Positions 1-9,136 of a stretch of 64,000 nt of DNA are shown one piece after another (within the stretch, counting starts at the first letter, position 1; each line of letters starts with the position of its first letter). A program made the translations under genes and the position numbers. This stretch comes from Tenacibaculum sp. 190524A05c. Its GTDB lineage: Bacteria; Bacteroidota; Bacteroidia; Flavobacteriales; Flavobacteriaceae. Below the pieces are notes generated by a model, which saw only the letters and a program-made list of their open reading frames with translations, was not told where the DNA came from and did no database searches. The stretch lies in the NCBI RefSeq assembly GCF_964036595.1, contig NZ_OZ038523.1, forward strand, positions 1,330,501 to 1,394,500, read 5' to 3'.

Positions 1-1529
1 TTTATTACTTCAGAAGAAAGTTTATATAAATCATCGATAGTACTCGCCCAAATTTGGAAATTATAAAATCCTTTATCAGAATACTTATCTAAATTCCAGT
101 GAGACTCAACAACAAACGAAGAATTATCATCTGATTCAGCTACTGCAAAACTTGCAACATACTCAATTCCTCCGTCAGGTCTCTTAACAATTGATTTTAT
201 AAATATCTCATCGTTAATTTCCATATTAGATACCGATAATAATTCAGAACCGCTAAAACGATCACAAATATGCTTTGTATGTTCATATACTGATTCCTCA
301 GTCTCTAAAATCAAAATAGTCCCTACTCCTTCATTATTACTAGTTATGTAATCCACAGATAAAACGTCTACCGCATTGGTAATATCGGCTAAGTCTCCAG
401 GAGAACTCTCTACAACATTAGTATTTTGGATGATATCCATTGGAACAAAATCCCAAAGTGTAACCGCACTACTTGACTTCTTACCATAGTTAGCGTTTTT
501 GAATACTCTTTTAGCTGTGCTTAAATCAAACTTATAATTTGCTTTTACTCTATTTAAATTTCTTTGATTTATTTGTTGTGATAAACGATTATTACTTTCT
601 AATCCTCCGTCATTACCCGATGAAGTTCTTGATCTTTCTGGACACGCTGCAACCCCAGAGCATGAAGGATCATCACAATCTACTAAGCCATCACCATCAT
701 CATCAATACCATTTGTACAATCTTCTTGCGGTACTGGTGCTGTTGGACATCTCGCTCCATCATTCTGTGAACTTGATGGTCCGTATGCAAAAAGATTCGA
801 AACCATATCTGCGCTACTTGCAACATTCTGTACAGCATATACTACATATACGGTTCCTGTTTGATTAGCTGAGATGTAAAAATTCCCATCTACATCAAAA
901 TAAACTGCTCCATAAGTATAATTTAAACCAGCAAGAATTGGAACTTCACCTAGAGTAGTTACATTTCCTGTATCTGGATCAATTTTATACAAAACGTTTG
1001 AATGCTTTTCAACTGTATACAACATATTATCTACTGAATTAAAAGCCCAATCGTGATTTGTTATGGCTTGAGACAAACTCATAGATCCGATGTTAGTTAA
1101 ATAATTCGGAGAAGCTGGATCTAAATCTATTTTATATAACGACGAACTTCCATTTTTCAAAAAGTAAATTCCATCTTGGTTTACATCTCCAACGTAAGAA
1201 TATGGAGCATTCGCAAGTGTATAAGTTGTCATTTCATAATTGTTCCCTATTCTAACAATAGAATTTCCAGGAGACTTTAACGATCCCCAGATATATCCAT
1301 CTTTTGGGTTATATCCTACACCATTAATTACTGAAGGGGTTAAATCAATCCCATCTAAAAGTGCATTACCAGAAGCTAAGTTCTGTGCATATACATCGTT
1401 GGCTTGAAATAAATAGGCTTCAGTTACACAATTAAACGGCTGAGTAGTTTGAGAAACTAATACTTGACAATAAAAACTTATTAATATTATAAATAAGGAT
1501 TTTTTGATTTGAGGATAATTTTTTTTCAT
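1..1529 (-). CDS. Secreted DUF6923-like protein with MopE-type metal-binding motif (3' end outside window)
   Basis: The frame is open from an ATG at 1529 to the left edge (about 509 codons), so the C-terminus is missing. Residues 1-27 form a signal peptide (Lys-rich start, hydrophobic stretch, Ser-Gln end). Residues about 35-250 look like a repeated beta (propeller-like) domain that reports values, with repeats such as NGVGYNPKDGYIWG and YSYVGDVNQDGIYF, as in the DUF6923 family. At about 655-725 there is a Cys-bounded Asp-rich loop, CTNGIDDDGDGLVDCDDPSC, like the MopE/thrombospondin-type calcium or metal-binding motif. The downstream part is an unrecognised domain. It is probably exported to the cell surface, perhaps by T9SS, but the sorting tail would lie outside the window. 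Function unknown. Confidence 0.75.
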   Translation of the reverse strand, partial: MKKNYPQIKKSLFIILISFYCQVLVSQTTQPFNCVTEAYLFQANDVYAQNLASGNALLDGIDLTPSVINGVGYNPKDGYIWGSLKSPGNSIVRIGNNYEMTTYTLANAPYSYVGDVNQDGIYFLKNGSSSLYKIDLDPASPNYLTNIGSMSLSQAITNHDWAFNSVDNMLYTVEKHSNVLYKIDPDTGNVTTLGEVPILAGLNYTYGAVYFDVDGNFYISANQTGTVYVVYAVQNVASSADMVSNLFAYGPSSSQNDGARCPTAPVPQEDCTNGIDDDGDGLVDCDDPSCSGVAACPERSRTSSGNDGGLESNNRLSQQINQRNLNRVKANYKFDLSTAKRVFKNANYGKKSSSAVTLWDFVPMDIIQNTNVVESSPGDLADITNAVDVLSVDYITSNNEGVGTILILETEESVYEHTKHICDRFSGSELLSVSNMEINDEIFIKSIVKRPDGGIEYVASFAVAESDDNSSFVVESHWNLDKYSDKGFYNFQIWASTIDDLYKLSSEVI

Positions 1530-1661
1530 GGTAATATGGTAATATCGGGGTTAATAATAATGTTATCAGCAATTTACGATTAAGAACCCTAAAAATCACA
1601 GGAAAAATACCGTTTTGCACTTAAGTATTGCTAAAAAAACATTTTCGTATGCTGAATGACA

Positions 1662-1697
1662 TAAAAAAAGAAAAGGCACCTCAATGAGATGCCTTTA
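1662..1697 (-). terminator. Rho-independent terminator of the ABC exporter operon
   Basis: The arms AAAGGCACCTC (1672-1682) and GAGATGCCTTT (1686-1696) pair with one G-U. On the minus strand they are followed by a T-rich run (complement of 1662-1671). It lies 23 bp past the stop of the adaptor gene. Confidence 0.85.
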
Positions 1698-1719
1698 TAT
1701 CTTATTAAACCGTAGTTTA

Positions 1720-2838
1720 TTATTCTTCGTCCTTATCTTTTTCCTTCTTAGATGCTTTATTCCAAATTTTGATTTCATCACTAGAAGAAATACCCGATTT
1801 TACCTCAATATTTACACCATCAGAAATACCTAACTCTAACTCTTTCTTTTCAAAAGAATCTTCTCCTGTTTTAATTTCTACGTAAGGCTTTTCAGTTTTC
1901 TTGTCAAAACGTAATAATGCTTCCTTGATAGCTAATACACTGTCCTTTTTCTCTAATACAATGTCAGCATTTGCAGAATAACCTGCTCTAATGAAATAAT
2001 TTTCATCTAAAGAAACATCCGCTTTAATTTTAAACTGAACTGCACCACCTTCTTCTGTTCCTTTTGGAGCAATGAAATTTAATAATGCTGGAAATTTTTT
2101 ATCCTCAATAGCTCCTAAAGAAACTTCTAATTCAGTTCCTTTAACTAATTTACCTACTTCAGATTCATCTACTTTTCCTTCAAATATCATTTTATTCATA
2201 TCTGCAATAGTTGCAATTGTAGTTCCCGCATTAAAACTATTACTTTGAATTACTTGATATCCTTTTTTAACAGGAATTTCAACGATCATTCCTGAAGAAG
2301 TAGCTCTAATATTAGTATTTGCAGCACTTCCTAAACCTGCAGTAGTTCCTCTCTTCACAATATCCATGTTTGAACGAGCATTTGCTAATCGTTGCTTAGA
2401 ATTGTTGAATGATAACTGAGAGTTTTCAAATTCTTGACGTGCAATAACTCCTTTTTCGAATAAGCTCTTGTTACGATCGAATTGTGTTTTCGCATTATCA
2501 AAAGCCAATTGTGCATTTTTAATTTCGTTATTAGCAGAGTTTAATGCTTCAACATTTGGCACAACTCTAACTGTTGCTAATAAATCACCTGCTTTTACTA
2601 CTTGTCCTTCTTCAACAACTATCTTATCAACAATACCTGCTATTTGAGGCTTAATTTCAACCTCTTCTAAAGGAACTACTTTTCCTGTTGCAACAGTCTT
2701 TTTAACAATAGTAGTTTTAAATGCTTTTTCTGTTTCGAATTGCACAATACTTTTCTTGTTCTTTTTAGCTAACCAAATCAATACGGTTGCAAATAACACT
2801 GCTACAAATATTAATATAATTTTTGCTCTTTTACTCAT
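1720..2838 (-). CDS. Efflux periplasmic adaptor (HlyD/MacA family)
   Basis: A 372-residue membrane-fusion protein that would bridge an inner-membrane ABC transporter to an outer-membrane channel. A single N-terminal membrane anchor (about residues 6-24) is followed by a lipoyl/barrel-sandwich half (52-90, around EIKPQIAGIVDKIVVEEGQ), an alpha-helical hairpin (about 100-165), the second lipoyl half (175-195) and beta-barrel/membrane-proximal domains. The C-terminus is a charged Lys/Asp/Glu tail. It is the last gene of a four-gene operon (ATPase, permease, permease, adaptor), 32 bp after the second permease and followed by a clear terminator. The family is certain. The substrate cannot be read from sequence; macrolide, lipoprotein or peptide export are all possible. 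Confidence 0.9.
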   Translation of the reverse strand: MSKRAKIILIFVAVLFATVLIWLAKKNKKSIVQFETEKAFKTTIVKKTVATGKVVPLEEVEIKPQIAGIVDKIVVEEGQVVKAGDLLATVRVVPNVEALNSANNEIKNAQLAFDNAKTQFDRNKSLFEKGVIARQEFENSQLSFNNSKQRLANARSNMDIVKRGTTAGLGSAANTNIRATSSGMIVEIPVKKGYQVIQSNSFNAGTTIATIADMNKMIFEGKVDESEVGKLVKGTELEVSLGAIEDKKFPALLNFIAPKGTEEGGAVQFKIKADVSLDENYFIRAGYSANADIVLEKKDSVLAIKEALLRFDKKTEKPYVEIKTGEDSFEKKELELGISDGVNIEVKSGISSSDEIKIWNKASKKEKDKDEE

Positions 2839-2870
2839 GGTATTTATTTATATAGTCTGATTATTATTTT

Positions 2871-4112
2871 TTACTCTTCTCTTAAAGCTTCAATAGGTTT
2901 TACTAAAGTTGCCATATATGCTGGAATTAATCCAATTAATGTACCTAATACTACTAGAATGAAAAATGCAAATAGTATAATTGGTATGTTTACTGTTGGG
3001 TTTAATAAGGTCGGATCTGGTCCTGAACCAACTGTAGTATCTAGAATGTAGAGAATAAATCCTCCAAATACTATTCCTAACATACCCGCAACTGTTGTTA
3101 AGAATACTGATTCTAATACTACTTGCTGTCTAATCTCTATTGGAGTTGCTCCAAGAGCACGCCTAATTCCAATTTCTTTAGTTCTTTCTTTCACTGTAAT
3201 TAAAAGGATATTTCCAATCGCAAAAACACCAGCGATAAGTGTTGCTATTCCTACAAACCAAGTTAAGAATTGCATTCCTGTTAAAAACCCTGTCACTTTA
3301 TTAATTCGTACAGCTAGATTGAAACTACCAAAAGCTCTATTATCTTCTGGATCAACCTTGTGTAGATTTTTAAGTGTTAATTTAATATCACTCTCTAATT
3401 GTTTAATGTCAACACCGGTATCACCAGTAACCATCATCCAATCGATATTGTTTCCTCTATTGTAAACTTGTTGGAATGTTGTAAAAGGAATGTAAGCAGC
3501 TTCTCCATCAATACCAATATTTCCTCTTTTGTAAACCCCAACTACTTTGTAATTTATATTATCAACAATTACATATTGACCAATTGGAAACTCGTCCTTT
3601 TCGTATAATTGCTTATAAGCCGTTTCTTCAATTACAATTACTTTTGATTTATTAGTGATGTCGTTATTATTAATAAATCTTCCGTAGATTAAATCTTTCT
3701 TTTGAACTTTATCTAATACAGGATAATCTCCACTTATGTTAAACTCTCCCGATTTAAACCCATTTATAATGTTCGTATTAGTTTGACTCCTTGGAGCTAA
3801 ATACTTAATATCTTGGTGTTCTCTTTTTAAAATTTCTATATCAGAAGTAGTTAAACGAATTCTTCGTCCTTTTTGAAATCCTTTAAAAGGTTTTTCTGTT
3901 CTTTGAGCCCACATAAAAACACTGTTTGTAGCAAAATCTCCGAACAAGTTTTTAAAATTGTTTTCCATTCCTCTGGCAGCTCCTAAAAGTACCACTAACA
4001 AGAATATTCCCCATAAAACTCCAATAATTGTAATTACTGTACGCGTTTTATTCTTACGGATTCCTCCATAAATCTCTTGCCAAGTATCTGAATCAAATAA
4101 AAATTTAAACAT
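2871..4112 (-). CDS. MacB-type ABC transporter permease (second of two)
   Basis: A 413-residue permease of the FtsX/MacB superfamily. TM1 is at about residues 22-45, a large periplasmic MacB_PCD domain spans about 50-270, and three C-terminal TM helices (about 285-310, 330-355, 375-400) complete the 4-TM topology. The cytoplasmic coupling motif KERTKEIGIRRALGATP follows TM2, typical of the family. Its start is 1 bp from the stop of the first permease, and the two are divergent paralogs, so they probably form a heterodimer. The ATPase is a separate polypeptide here, unlike fused E. coli MacB. Confidence 0.9.
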   Translation of the reverse strand: MFKFLFDSDTWQEIYGGIRKNKTRTVITIIGVLWGIFLLVVLLGAARGMENNFKNLFGDFATNSVFMWAQRTEKPFKGFQKGRRIRLTTSDIEILKREHQDIKYLAPRSQTNTNIINGFKSGEFNISGDYPVLDKVQKKDLIYGRFINNNDITNKSKVIVIEETAYKQLYEKDEFPIGQYVIVDNINYKVVGVYKRGNIGIDGEAAYIPFTTFQQVYNRGNNIDWMMVTGDTGVDIKQLESDIKLTLKNLHKVDPEDNRAFGSFNLAVRINKVTGFLTGMQFLTWFVGIATLIAGVFAIGNILLITVKERTKEIGIRRALGATPIEIRQQVVLESVFLTTVAGMLGIVFGGFILYILDTTVGSGPDPTLLNPTVNIPIILFAFFILVVLGTLIGLIPAYMATLVKPIEALREE

Positions 4113-4113
4113 A

Positions 4114-5343
4114 TTAATCTGCTCTTAAGGCTACAATTGGTTTAATTTGAGCTGCTTTCTTTGCAGGTAAATATCCTGCAATTAATCCTGCAATTACTAA
4201 TGTAACTGTTGCTCCTACTACAATTCCTGTGTTTACTCCAGGATTCTTTATAAAGTATTCTTCTAAACTGTCTCCAATTTGATTAAGAATATAAGTTCCT
4301 AATAATAATCCCAGATATCCAGCTAAGGCGGTAATTAATAGCGATTCCTTTACAACCATTGCAATAATAGAAGAAGGCTTTGCTCCTAACGCTTTACGAA
4401 TCCCGAACTCTTTGGTTCTTTCTTTAATTGAGAAAATCATAATGTTACTAATTCCAATGATGCCTGCAATTAAGGTTCCTGATCCCACAAAAACTACAAT
4501 AAAGTAAAGTGCCAACATAAATTGATTTACTCCTTTATTAGCTTCTGCCATATTTCTAACAGATAACGCACTTTGGTCGTCTGGGTGAATATCTAACTTT
4601 TCTCTTAAATCTCTTTCTAAACTATTTCCGAAAGCGATAGCCTGATTCAAATTCAATTTTGGATCGTATCCAATATTAATTTGACTGATATAATCATTAT
4701 TACCATAAAGTTTCTGAGCTGTTGTAACTGGCATATATGTTAATCGTTCTTCATTATCACCTCCATCATCAGTAAATACCCCAATAACTTTATACGATAA
4801 TCCATTTACATTTACTTGTTTTCCTAAAGCTGGACGCTCACCAAATAAATCTTGTTTAACTAGTCTTCCAATTACAATAACTTTAGACGCTTGTCGTAAA
4901 TCTAACTCATTAATATATCGTCCATCAGTAATAATTGTTTTTTCTAAAAATTGATGGTCTGGATGAACAGCTCTTAAACTATAAGCATCTTGTTTATTCT
5001 TATAAGATATACTTACGTTTTTATATATTCTTGCTGTTAAATATTGAATTTTGTTATTGTATTTATCAGCTACATAATTGTAGTCTTTATTCTTTAGCTG
5101 AATTCTTCTTCCTGATTGTAATCCTTTATAAGGTTTTGAAGTTTTCCATACTCTTACAAACATCGAGTTAGCAGCATCATCAACAAAAGCATCAGCAAAT
5201 GTATTTTTCAAACCACTTACAATACCAAAAAGTAATGTAAACAGTAAAATTGCAAAGGCAACCGTAAAACCAGAAAGTACAGCTCGAAGCTTGTTCTTAC
5301 TTATACTCTGGAATATTTCTCGCCAAGAATCTAAATCAAACAT
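4114..5343 (-). CDS. MacB-type ABC transporter permease (first of two)
   Basis: A 409-residue paralog of the neighbouring permease with the same layout: N-terminal TM (about 20-45), periplasmic MacB_PCD domain, then three TMs. The coupling segment KERTKEFGIRKALGAKP follows TM2. It starts 10 bp downstream of the ATP-binding gene. The periplasmic domain differs clearly from that of the second permease, which supports an asymmetric heterodimer rather than a recent duplication. The substrate is unknown. Confidence 0.9.
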   Translation of the reverse strand: MFDLDSWREIFQSISKNKLRAVLSGFTVAFAILLFTLLFGIVSGLKNTFADAFVDDAANSMFVRVWKTSKPYKGLQSGRRIQLKNKDYNYVADKYNNKIQYLTARIYKNVSISYKNKQDAYSLRAVHPDHQFLEKTIITDGRYINELDLRQASKVIVIGRLVKQDLFGERPALGKQVNVNGLSYKVIGVFTDDGGDNEERLTYMPVTTAQKLYGNNDYISQINIGYDPKLNLNQAIAFGNSLERDLREKLDIHPDDQSALSVRNMAEANKGVNQFMLALYFIVVFVGSGTLIAGIIGISNIMIFSIKERTKEFGIRKALGAKPSSIIAMVVKESLLITALAGYLGLLLGTYILNQIGDSLEEYFIKNPGVNTGIVVGATVTLVIAGLIAGYLPAKKAAQIKPIVALRAD

Positions 5344-5353
5344 AGCTTAGCTT

Positions 5354-6055
5354 TTAGTTTACTTGTTTAAGTTTACCTGTAGGCGTTAACTCATCACTAA
5401 TAATTACACCATCTTTTAATCTTACGATTCTATTTGTTTGCTCTGCAACATCTTCCTCATGTGTAATTACGAATACCGTCATTCCTTCGTCATTAATTCC
5501 TTTTAATAAATCCATTACAGAATCTGTTGTTTTAGAATCTAATGCTCCAGTTGGCTCGTCAGCTAAAATCACTTTTGGATTTGTTACTAAGGCTCTTGCT
5601 ATTGCAACACGCTGCTTTTGTCCACCAGAAAGTTCATTTGGTAAATGGTTTGCCCAAGGTCCTAACTCTACTTTTTCTAAATATTCTTGTGCAATTTTTA
5701 ATCTTTCTTTTCTTCCCATTCCTTTATAATATAAAGGTAAAGCAACATTTTCTAATGCTGTTTTATATGATATTAAATTGAAAGATTGAAAAACAAAACC
5801 TAAGAACTTATTTCTAAGTATTGCAGCTTTCTTTTCGTTTAAGTCTTGAATTATTTGTCCGTTTAAAAAGTAATTACCTTCATCATGAGAATCTAAAAGT
5901 CCAACAATATTTAGCAAAGTAGATTTTCCAGATCCAGAAGATCCCATAATAGATACAAATTCACCTTCCTTAATATGTAGATCAAGTCCTTTTAAAACAT
6001 GAAGAGAATCTTTACCAATTGGGTAAGATTTGTGTAGTCCTTCTATTTTTATCAT
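5354..6055 (-). CDS. ABC transporter ATP-binding protein (LolD/MacB type)
   Basis: A 233-residue nucleotide-binding subunit that powers the two permeases. Walker A is GSSGSGKST at residues 38-46, the Q-loop lies in VFQSFN, the signature is LSGGQKQR near 142, Walker B is VILADEP near 165 and the switch His is in VITHEE. The length and the 'MIKIEGLHKSYPIG' opening are typical of the MacB/LolD group. It is the first gene of the operon and is divergent from the DCC gene at 6186. The 130-bp gap between them holds the presumed promoters of both. Confidence 0.95.
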   Translation of the reverse strand: MIKIEGLHKSYPIGKDSLHVLKGLDLHIKEGEFVSIMGSSGSGKSTLLNIVGLLDSHDEGNYFLNGQIIQDLNEKKAAILRNKFLGFVFQSFNLISYKTALENVALPLYYKGMGRKERLKIAQEYLEKVELGPWANHLPNELSGGQKQRVAIARALVTNPKVILADEPTGALDSKTTDSVMDLLKGINDEGMTVFVITHEEDVAEQTNRIVRLKDGVIISDELTPTGKLKQVN

Positions 6056-6185
6056 ATAGTTAGTTAATTTTTCTAAGAAGCAGATTAAAAAAGCATAAGC
6101 TTTAACTACTTACACACACTAGACGCTCATTTTTAAAATATGTTACAGAAAGTTATTGTAATTTTGAAAAAAAAAATATCAAGCC

Positions 6186-6602
6186 ATGATTGAGCTTCCT
6201 AAAAACAAAAAAATTATTTTATTTGATGGGGTTTGTAACCTTTGTAACCAAACGGTTTTACGAGTAATTAAGCTAGATAAAAAAGATAAATTCAGATTTA
6301 CTTCTCTTCAATCTGAAACTGGAAAAGCGATAATAAATCATCTCGGAATTGATACTTCTAAGGTAGATTCAATCATTTTATATGAGCCAAATCAAGCATA
6401 TTACATAAAATCTTCTGCTGCTTTAAAAATAATTGGTAACTTTGGAGGAATTTGGGAGGTTAGTAAGTTTCTATTGTTTTTTCCCCCTCTTATCAGAGAC
6501 TTTGTATACGATATCATTGCAAAAAATCGATACAAGTGGTTTGGTAAAAAAGATCAATGCATGATTCCTACTCCTGATTTACTATCAAAATTTTTAGATT
6601 AA
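6186..6602 (+). CDS. DCC-family (DUF393) thiol-disulfide oxidoreductase-like protein
   Basis: 138 residues. The family hallmark DGVCNLC is at residues 14-20, with a CxxC-type pair at C17 and C20, and a downstream RFTSLQSE motif is present. Members are called thiol-disulfide oxidoreductases by motif, but few have been tested biochemically. No signal peptide is seen, so it is probably cytoplasmic or membrane-associated. Its stop codon immediately precedes the ATG of the HAD gene with no gap, so the two are co-transcribed. Confidence 0.88.
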   Translation: MIELPKNKKIILFDGVCNLCNQTVLRVIKLDKKDKFRFTSLQSETGKAIINHLGIDTSKVDSIILYEPNQAYYIKSSAALKIIGNFGGIWEVSKFLLFFPPLIRDFVYDIIAKNRYKWFGKKDQCMIPTPDLLSKFLD

Positions 6603-7253
6603 ATGATACAAAACTTAAAGTGTGTAATCTTTGATATGGATGGTGTAATCATAGATTCGGAAGAGTTACACAGAAAAGCATATTATGAAGTATTTGAATC
6701 TCTAGATTTAAATGTAACAGAAGAGTTATATAAATCTATGACGGGTTCATCTACCTTAAATGCTTTTCAAAAATTAGTCACGCACTTTAATTTAAACGAA
6801 AACCCAGAAGAGCTTGTCTTAAATAAAAGAAAGAGATACGTAAACTTTTTTGAGAATGACCCAAACCTAAGCTTAATTAACGGAGTGGAGAATATAATAA
6901 AGTATTTCTTTGATAAAGGATATACTTTAGTTCTTGCTTCTTCTTCGGCAATGGTTAACATTAATAGGGTTTTCGATCGTTTTAATTTACATCAATACTT
7001 TACAGCTAAAATTAGTGGTGCTGATTTAAAAGCCTCTAAACCTCATCCTGAAATTTTTGAGAAAGCGGCAGTTATGGGTGGCCATGACAGAAATAATTGT
7101 ATTGTAATTGAAGATTCTGATAATGGAATTAAAGCTGCAAATGATGCAGGTATTTTTGCTATAGGATATAAAAATCCTTTAGTTACGAATCAAACTTTAG
7201 AAAACGCCAACATGGTAATTTCTAACTATGAAGAACTAATTGAAATGTGCTAA
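6603..7253 (+). CDS. HAD-superfamily subfamily IA phosphatase (beta-phosphoglucomutase-like)
   Basis: 216 residues. Motif I DMDGVIIDSE is at 11-20 (nucleophile D11, acid D13). The helical cap with its substrate-specificity loop spans about 15-85. Motif II is LASSS, motif III Lys is in KASKPHPEIF, and motif IV is VIEDSDNGIKAA. It is likely a small-molecule sugar-phosphate phosphatase or phosphoglucomutase; the motifs do not decide which. It is translationally coupled on both sides: it abuts the DCC gene and overlaps the next gene's start in TAATG. Confidence 0.92.
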   Translation: MIQNLKCVIFDMDGVIIDSEELHRKAYYEVFESLDLNVTEELYKSMTGSSTLNAFQKLVTHFNLNENPEELVLNKRKRYVNFFENDPNLSLINGVENIIKYFFDKGYTLVLASSSAMVNINRVFDRFNLHQYFTAKISGADLKASKPHPEIFEKAAVMGGHDRNNCIVIEDSDNGIKAANDAGIFAIGYKNPLVTNQTLENANMVISNYEELIEMC

Positions 7254-7960
7254 TGGGGAAATTTACACTTAAAGCTTTTATTGTTTCTACACTGCTTATA
7301 GCGGTTATGGGATTTATGTATTTAAAAAGTAAGGATACATCAAAAAGTTTAGAGGATAATGTTTCTGATAAAATGCTGATTAAAAAAGCAAAAGAACAAA
7401 TTGATTCTATCAAACAATCTTCAAAAATTGAAGATTCAATGATGGAGTTAATCATAAGTTTAGCTGACGATCATTCTAAACATAAAAATGTTGGAGCTAA
7501 ACTATCTGATGAAGAAATCTCACAAACGGAAGAAAAATTAAACAAACAACTACCAGAATCATATAAGTTGTTTCTAAAGTACTTTGGTGATGGTGCAGAT
7601 TTAGTGTATAACACTCCTATTTACAATAGTAAAAAAGTAGACTTTTTATCAAATCAATTTGATGATATCAAAGAAGAACTTCAGTTAGATTCGATAACCT
7701 TTCAGAGTAAAAACTTACTTTCTTTTACTAAAAGGAATAATGATAATGGAGCTTGGTATTGGGTAACAGACAGAGCAGATAATAAAGGTGAATGGTCTTT
7801 AGTTTACTATAATTATGATGATAAAATCATCAAACATATGGTGAAAACTTTACCTGAATGGATGGCTTTATTGGTTTCTAGTAAAAACACGGTGGTTAGT
7901 AAATTACAGAATCATAGTTCTACAAGTGCGTCATCTAGTAGTCGAATCGCTTTATTTTAA
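7253..7960 (+). CDS. Membrane-anchored SMI1/KNR4 domain protein
   Basis: 235 residues from the ATG at 7253, which shares its A with the upstream TAA stop; a GTG six bases earlier is a less likely start. A hydrophobic N-terminal segment (about residues 5-22) is a TM anchor or uncleaved signal. The SMI1/KNR4 fold begins near residue 85 (LSDEEISQTEEKLNKQLPES, then YKLFLKYFGDGADL) and contains the typical WYWVTDRA segment. This superfamily often provides immunity proteins in polymorphic toxin systems, but no toxin is adjacent here. The Ser-rich C-terminus overlaps the convergent DUF1704 gene by 9 bp. Confidence 0.75.
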   Translation: MGKFTLKAFIVSTLLIAVMGFMYLKSKDTSKSLEDNVSDKMLIKKAKEQIDSIKQSSKIEDSMMELIISLADDHSKHKNVGAKLSDEEISQTEEKLNKQLPESYKLFLKYFGDGADLVYNTPIYNSKKVDFLSNQFDDIKEELQLDSITFQSKNLLSFTKRNNDNGAWYWVTDRADNKGEWSLVYYNYDDKIIKHMVKTLPEWMALLVSSKNTVVSKLQNHSSTSASSSSRIALF

Positions 7961-9118
7961 ATTATCTAGAATAAAATTTATCGTTTTATTCGTATTGTTA
8001 TTTACAGCATAAGAATCTGTTATAAACTTTGAAGAAACTGCATAACCTTCTTTTATTAGATATTCTATATCATCAGAAAACTCCAAAGTAACTTTTCCCG
8101 TCAATAAATTACTTAAATCTTTGCCTTCAGTGTAATAATTGTATATCTTCTTTAAGCCTGTTAAGTACAAGTAATCTTTTGTAAATCCACCTCCACGATA
8201 AGCTCTTGCTGTAATATAAAACGCATCTTCTCTGTTCAAATCAAAAGTGTTGTGTAAAGACCTAAATGTTTTTGAAAAAGAATATCCTTTTGCTAAACCA
8301 TTTACTGCTAATACACGATACGCCAATTCCTTTAATCGTTTTAGAGTCAAGTTTCCTGACATATATTCACTAAATACTGCTAATCCTTCTTGAGTTTCAA
8401 CATTATTAGGAAAACCATGAGAAAATATTTTTAATGGATGTTCTAACGCGTTCATTGTTGTGACCATATGAACACCAATTTCATGGTTAGTTAAAATTCC
8501 CATCTCATTATCTGAATAGGTATAATTTTCATTTAGCACTAACGATCTTGTGCTGTTTAAAACCATGGCAATAGCACTCATTTTTTTCGAATGCTTTACG
8601 TTAAAATCAAAATCGTAATTTTTACCGTAATCTATAAATAATTGCTCTGCTTGTTTTGAAGTATATCGAGGTTCAAATGAACTGTCTAAAACATCTTCAT
8701 CTTCAAAATGAAGTATAAACTTTGCATTTTCAACATCTGCTTCTGTGGGTGAACCAAAAGATCTTAAACTATTGTAATAAAACTTTTTTCCTTCTCCAAT
8801 GGTTTCAATACATTGAATTAAACCTGAATAGAAATAGATGATTTCTTCATATAAATTACGAATTTTTTCATCCTCAATATCTTCTAAAGGCAATGCAAAA
8901 AACTCACTATGTAATTTGAATTTATCAAAGTCTCGTTCGGGATATAAAAAGTTTGGGTCTGTTAGATATTTAGAAGCAAAAAACTTTTGTTTTTCCTCTT
9001 CAATATTAACAGGATTTACATATCTAAGAAGTTCTATCTCTTTTACAAGCTTATCAATTCGCTTGTCAATTTCGAATAACTTTTGTGTTTTTACAGAAGA
9101 ATCAATCATCATTTTCAA
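7952..9118 (-). CDS. DUF1704 / QEGLA-motif metallopeptidase
   Basis: 388 residues, last gene of the minus-strand operon that begins at 12163. The zinc motif is HEIGVH at 212-217 (HExxxH form), followed by QEGLAVFSEYMSGN at 243-256. These are the two signatures of the family annotated as 'flavohemoglobin expression-modulating QEGLA motif protein'. The same DUF1704 domain occurs in eukaryotic MATCAP/TMCP tubulin carboxypeptidases, so a carboxypeptidase activity on a peptide tail is the best guess. It lies 18 bp after the N-formylglutamate amidohydrolase gene. No signal peptide is seen, so it is cytoplasmic. The physiological substrate is unknown. Confidence 0.88.
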   Translation of the reverse strand: MKMMIDSSVKTQKLFEIDKRIDKLVKEIELLRYVNPVNIEEEKQKFFASKYLTDPNFLYPERDFDKFKLHSEFFALPLEDIEDEKIRNLYEEIIYFYSGLIQCIETIGEGKKFYYNSLRSFGSPTEADVENAKFILHFEDEDVLDSSFEPRYTSKQAEQLFIDYGKNYDFDFNVKHSKKMSAIAMVLNSTRSLVLNENYTYSDNEMGILTNHEIGVHMVTTMNALEHPLKIFSHGFPNNVETQEGLAVFSEYMSGNLTLKRLKELAYRVLAVNGLAKGYSFSKTFRSLHNTFDLNREDAFYITARAYRGGGFTKDYLYLTGLKKIYNYYTEGKDLSNLLTGKVTLEFSDDIEYLIKEGYAVSSKFITDSYAVNNNTNKTINFILDNLK

Positions 9119-9136
9119 AAAATCAACACTGCAAAT

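Noticed and set aside
539..868. 109-residue plus-strand ORF
   Set aside because: It is the antisense frame of the secreted DUF6923-like gene; the His-rich stretch is the complement of its Asp-rich loop.
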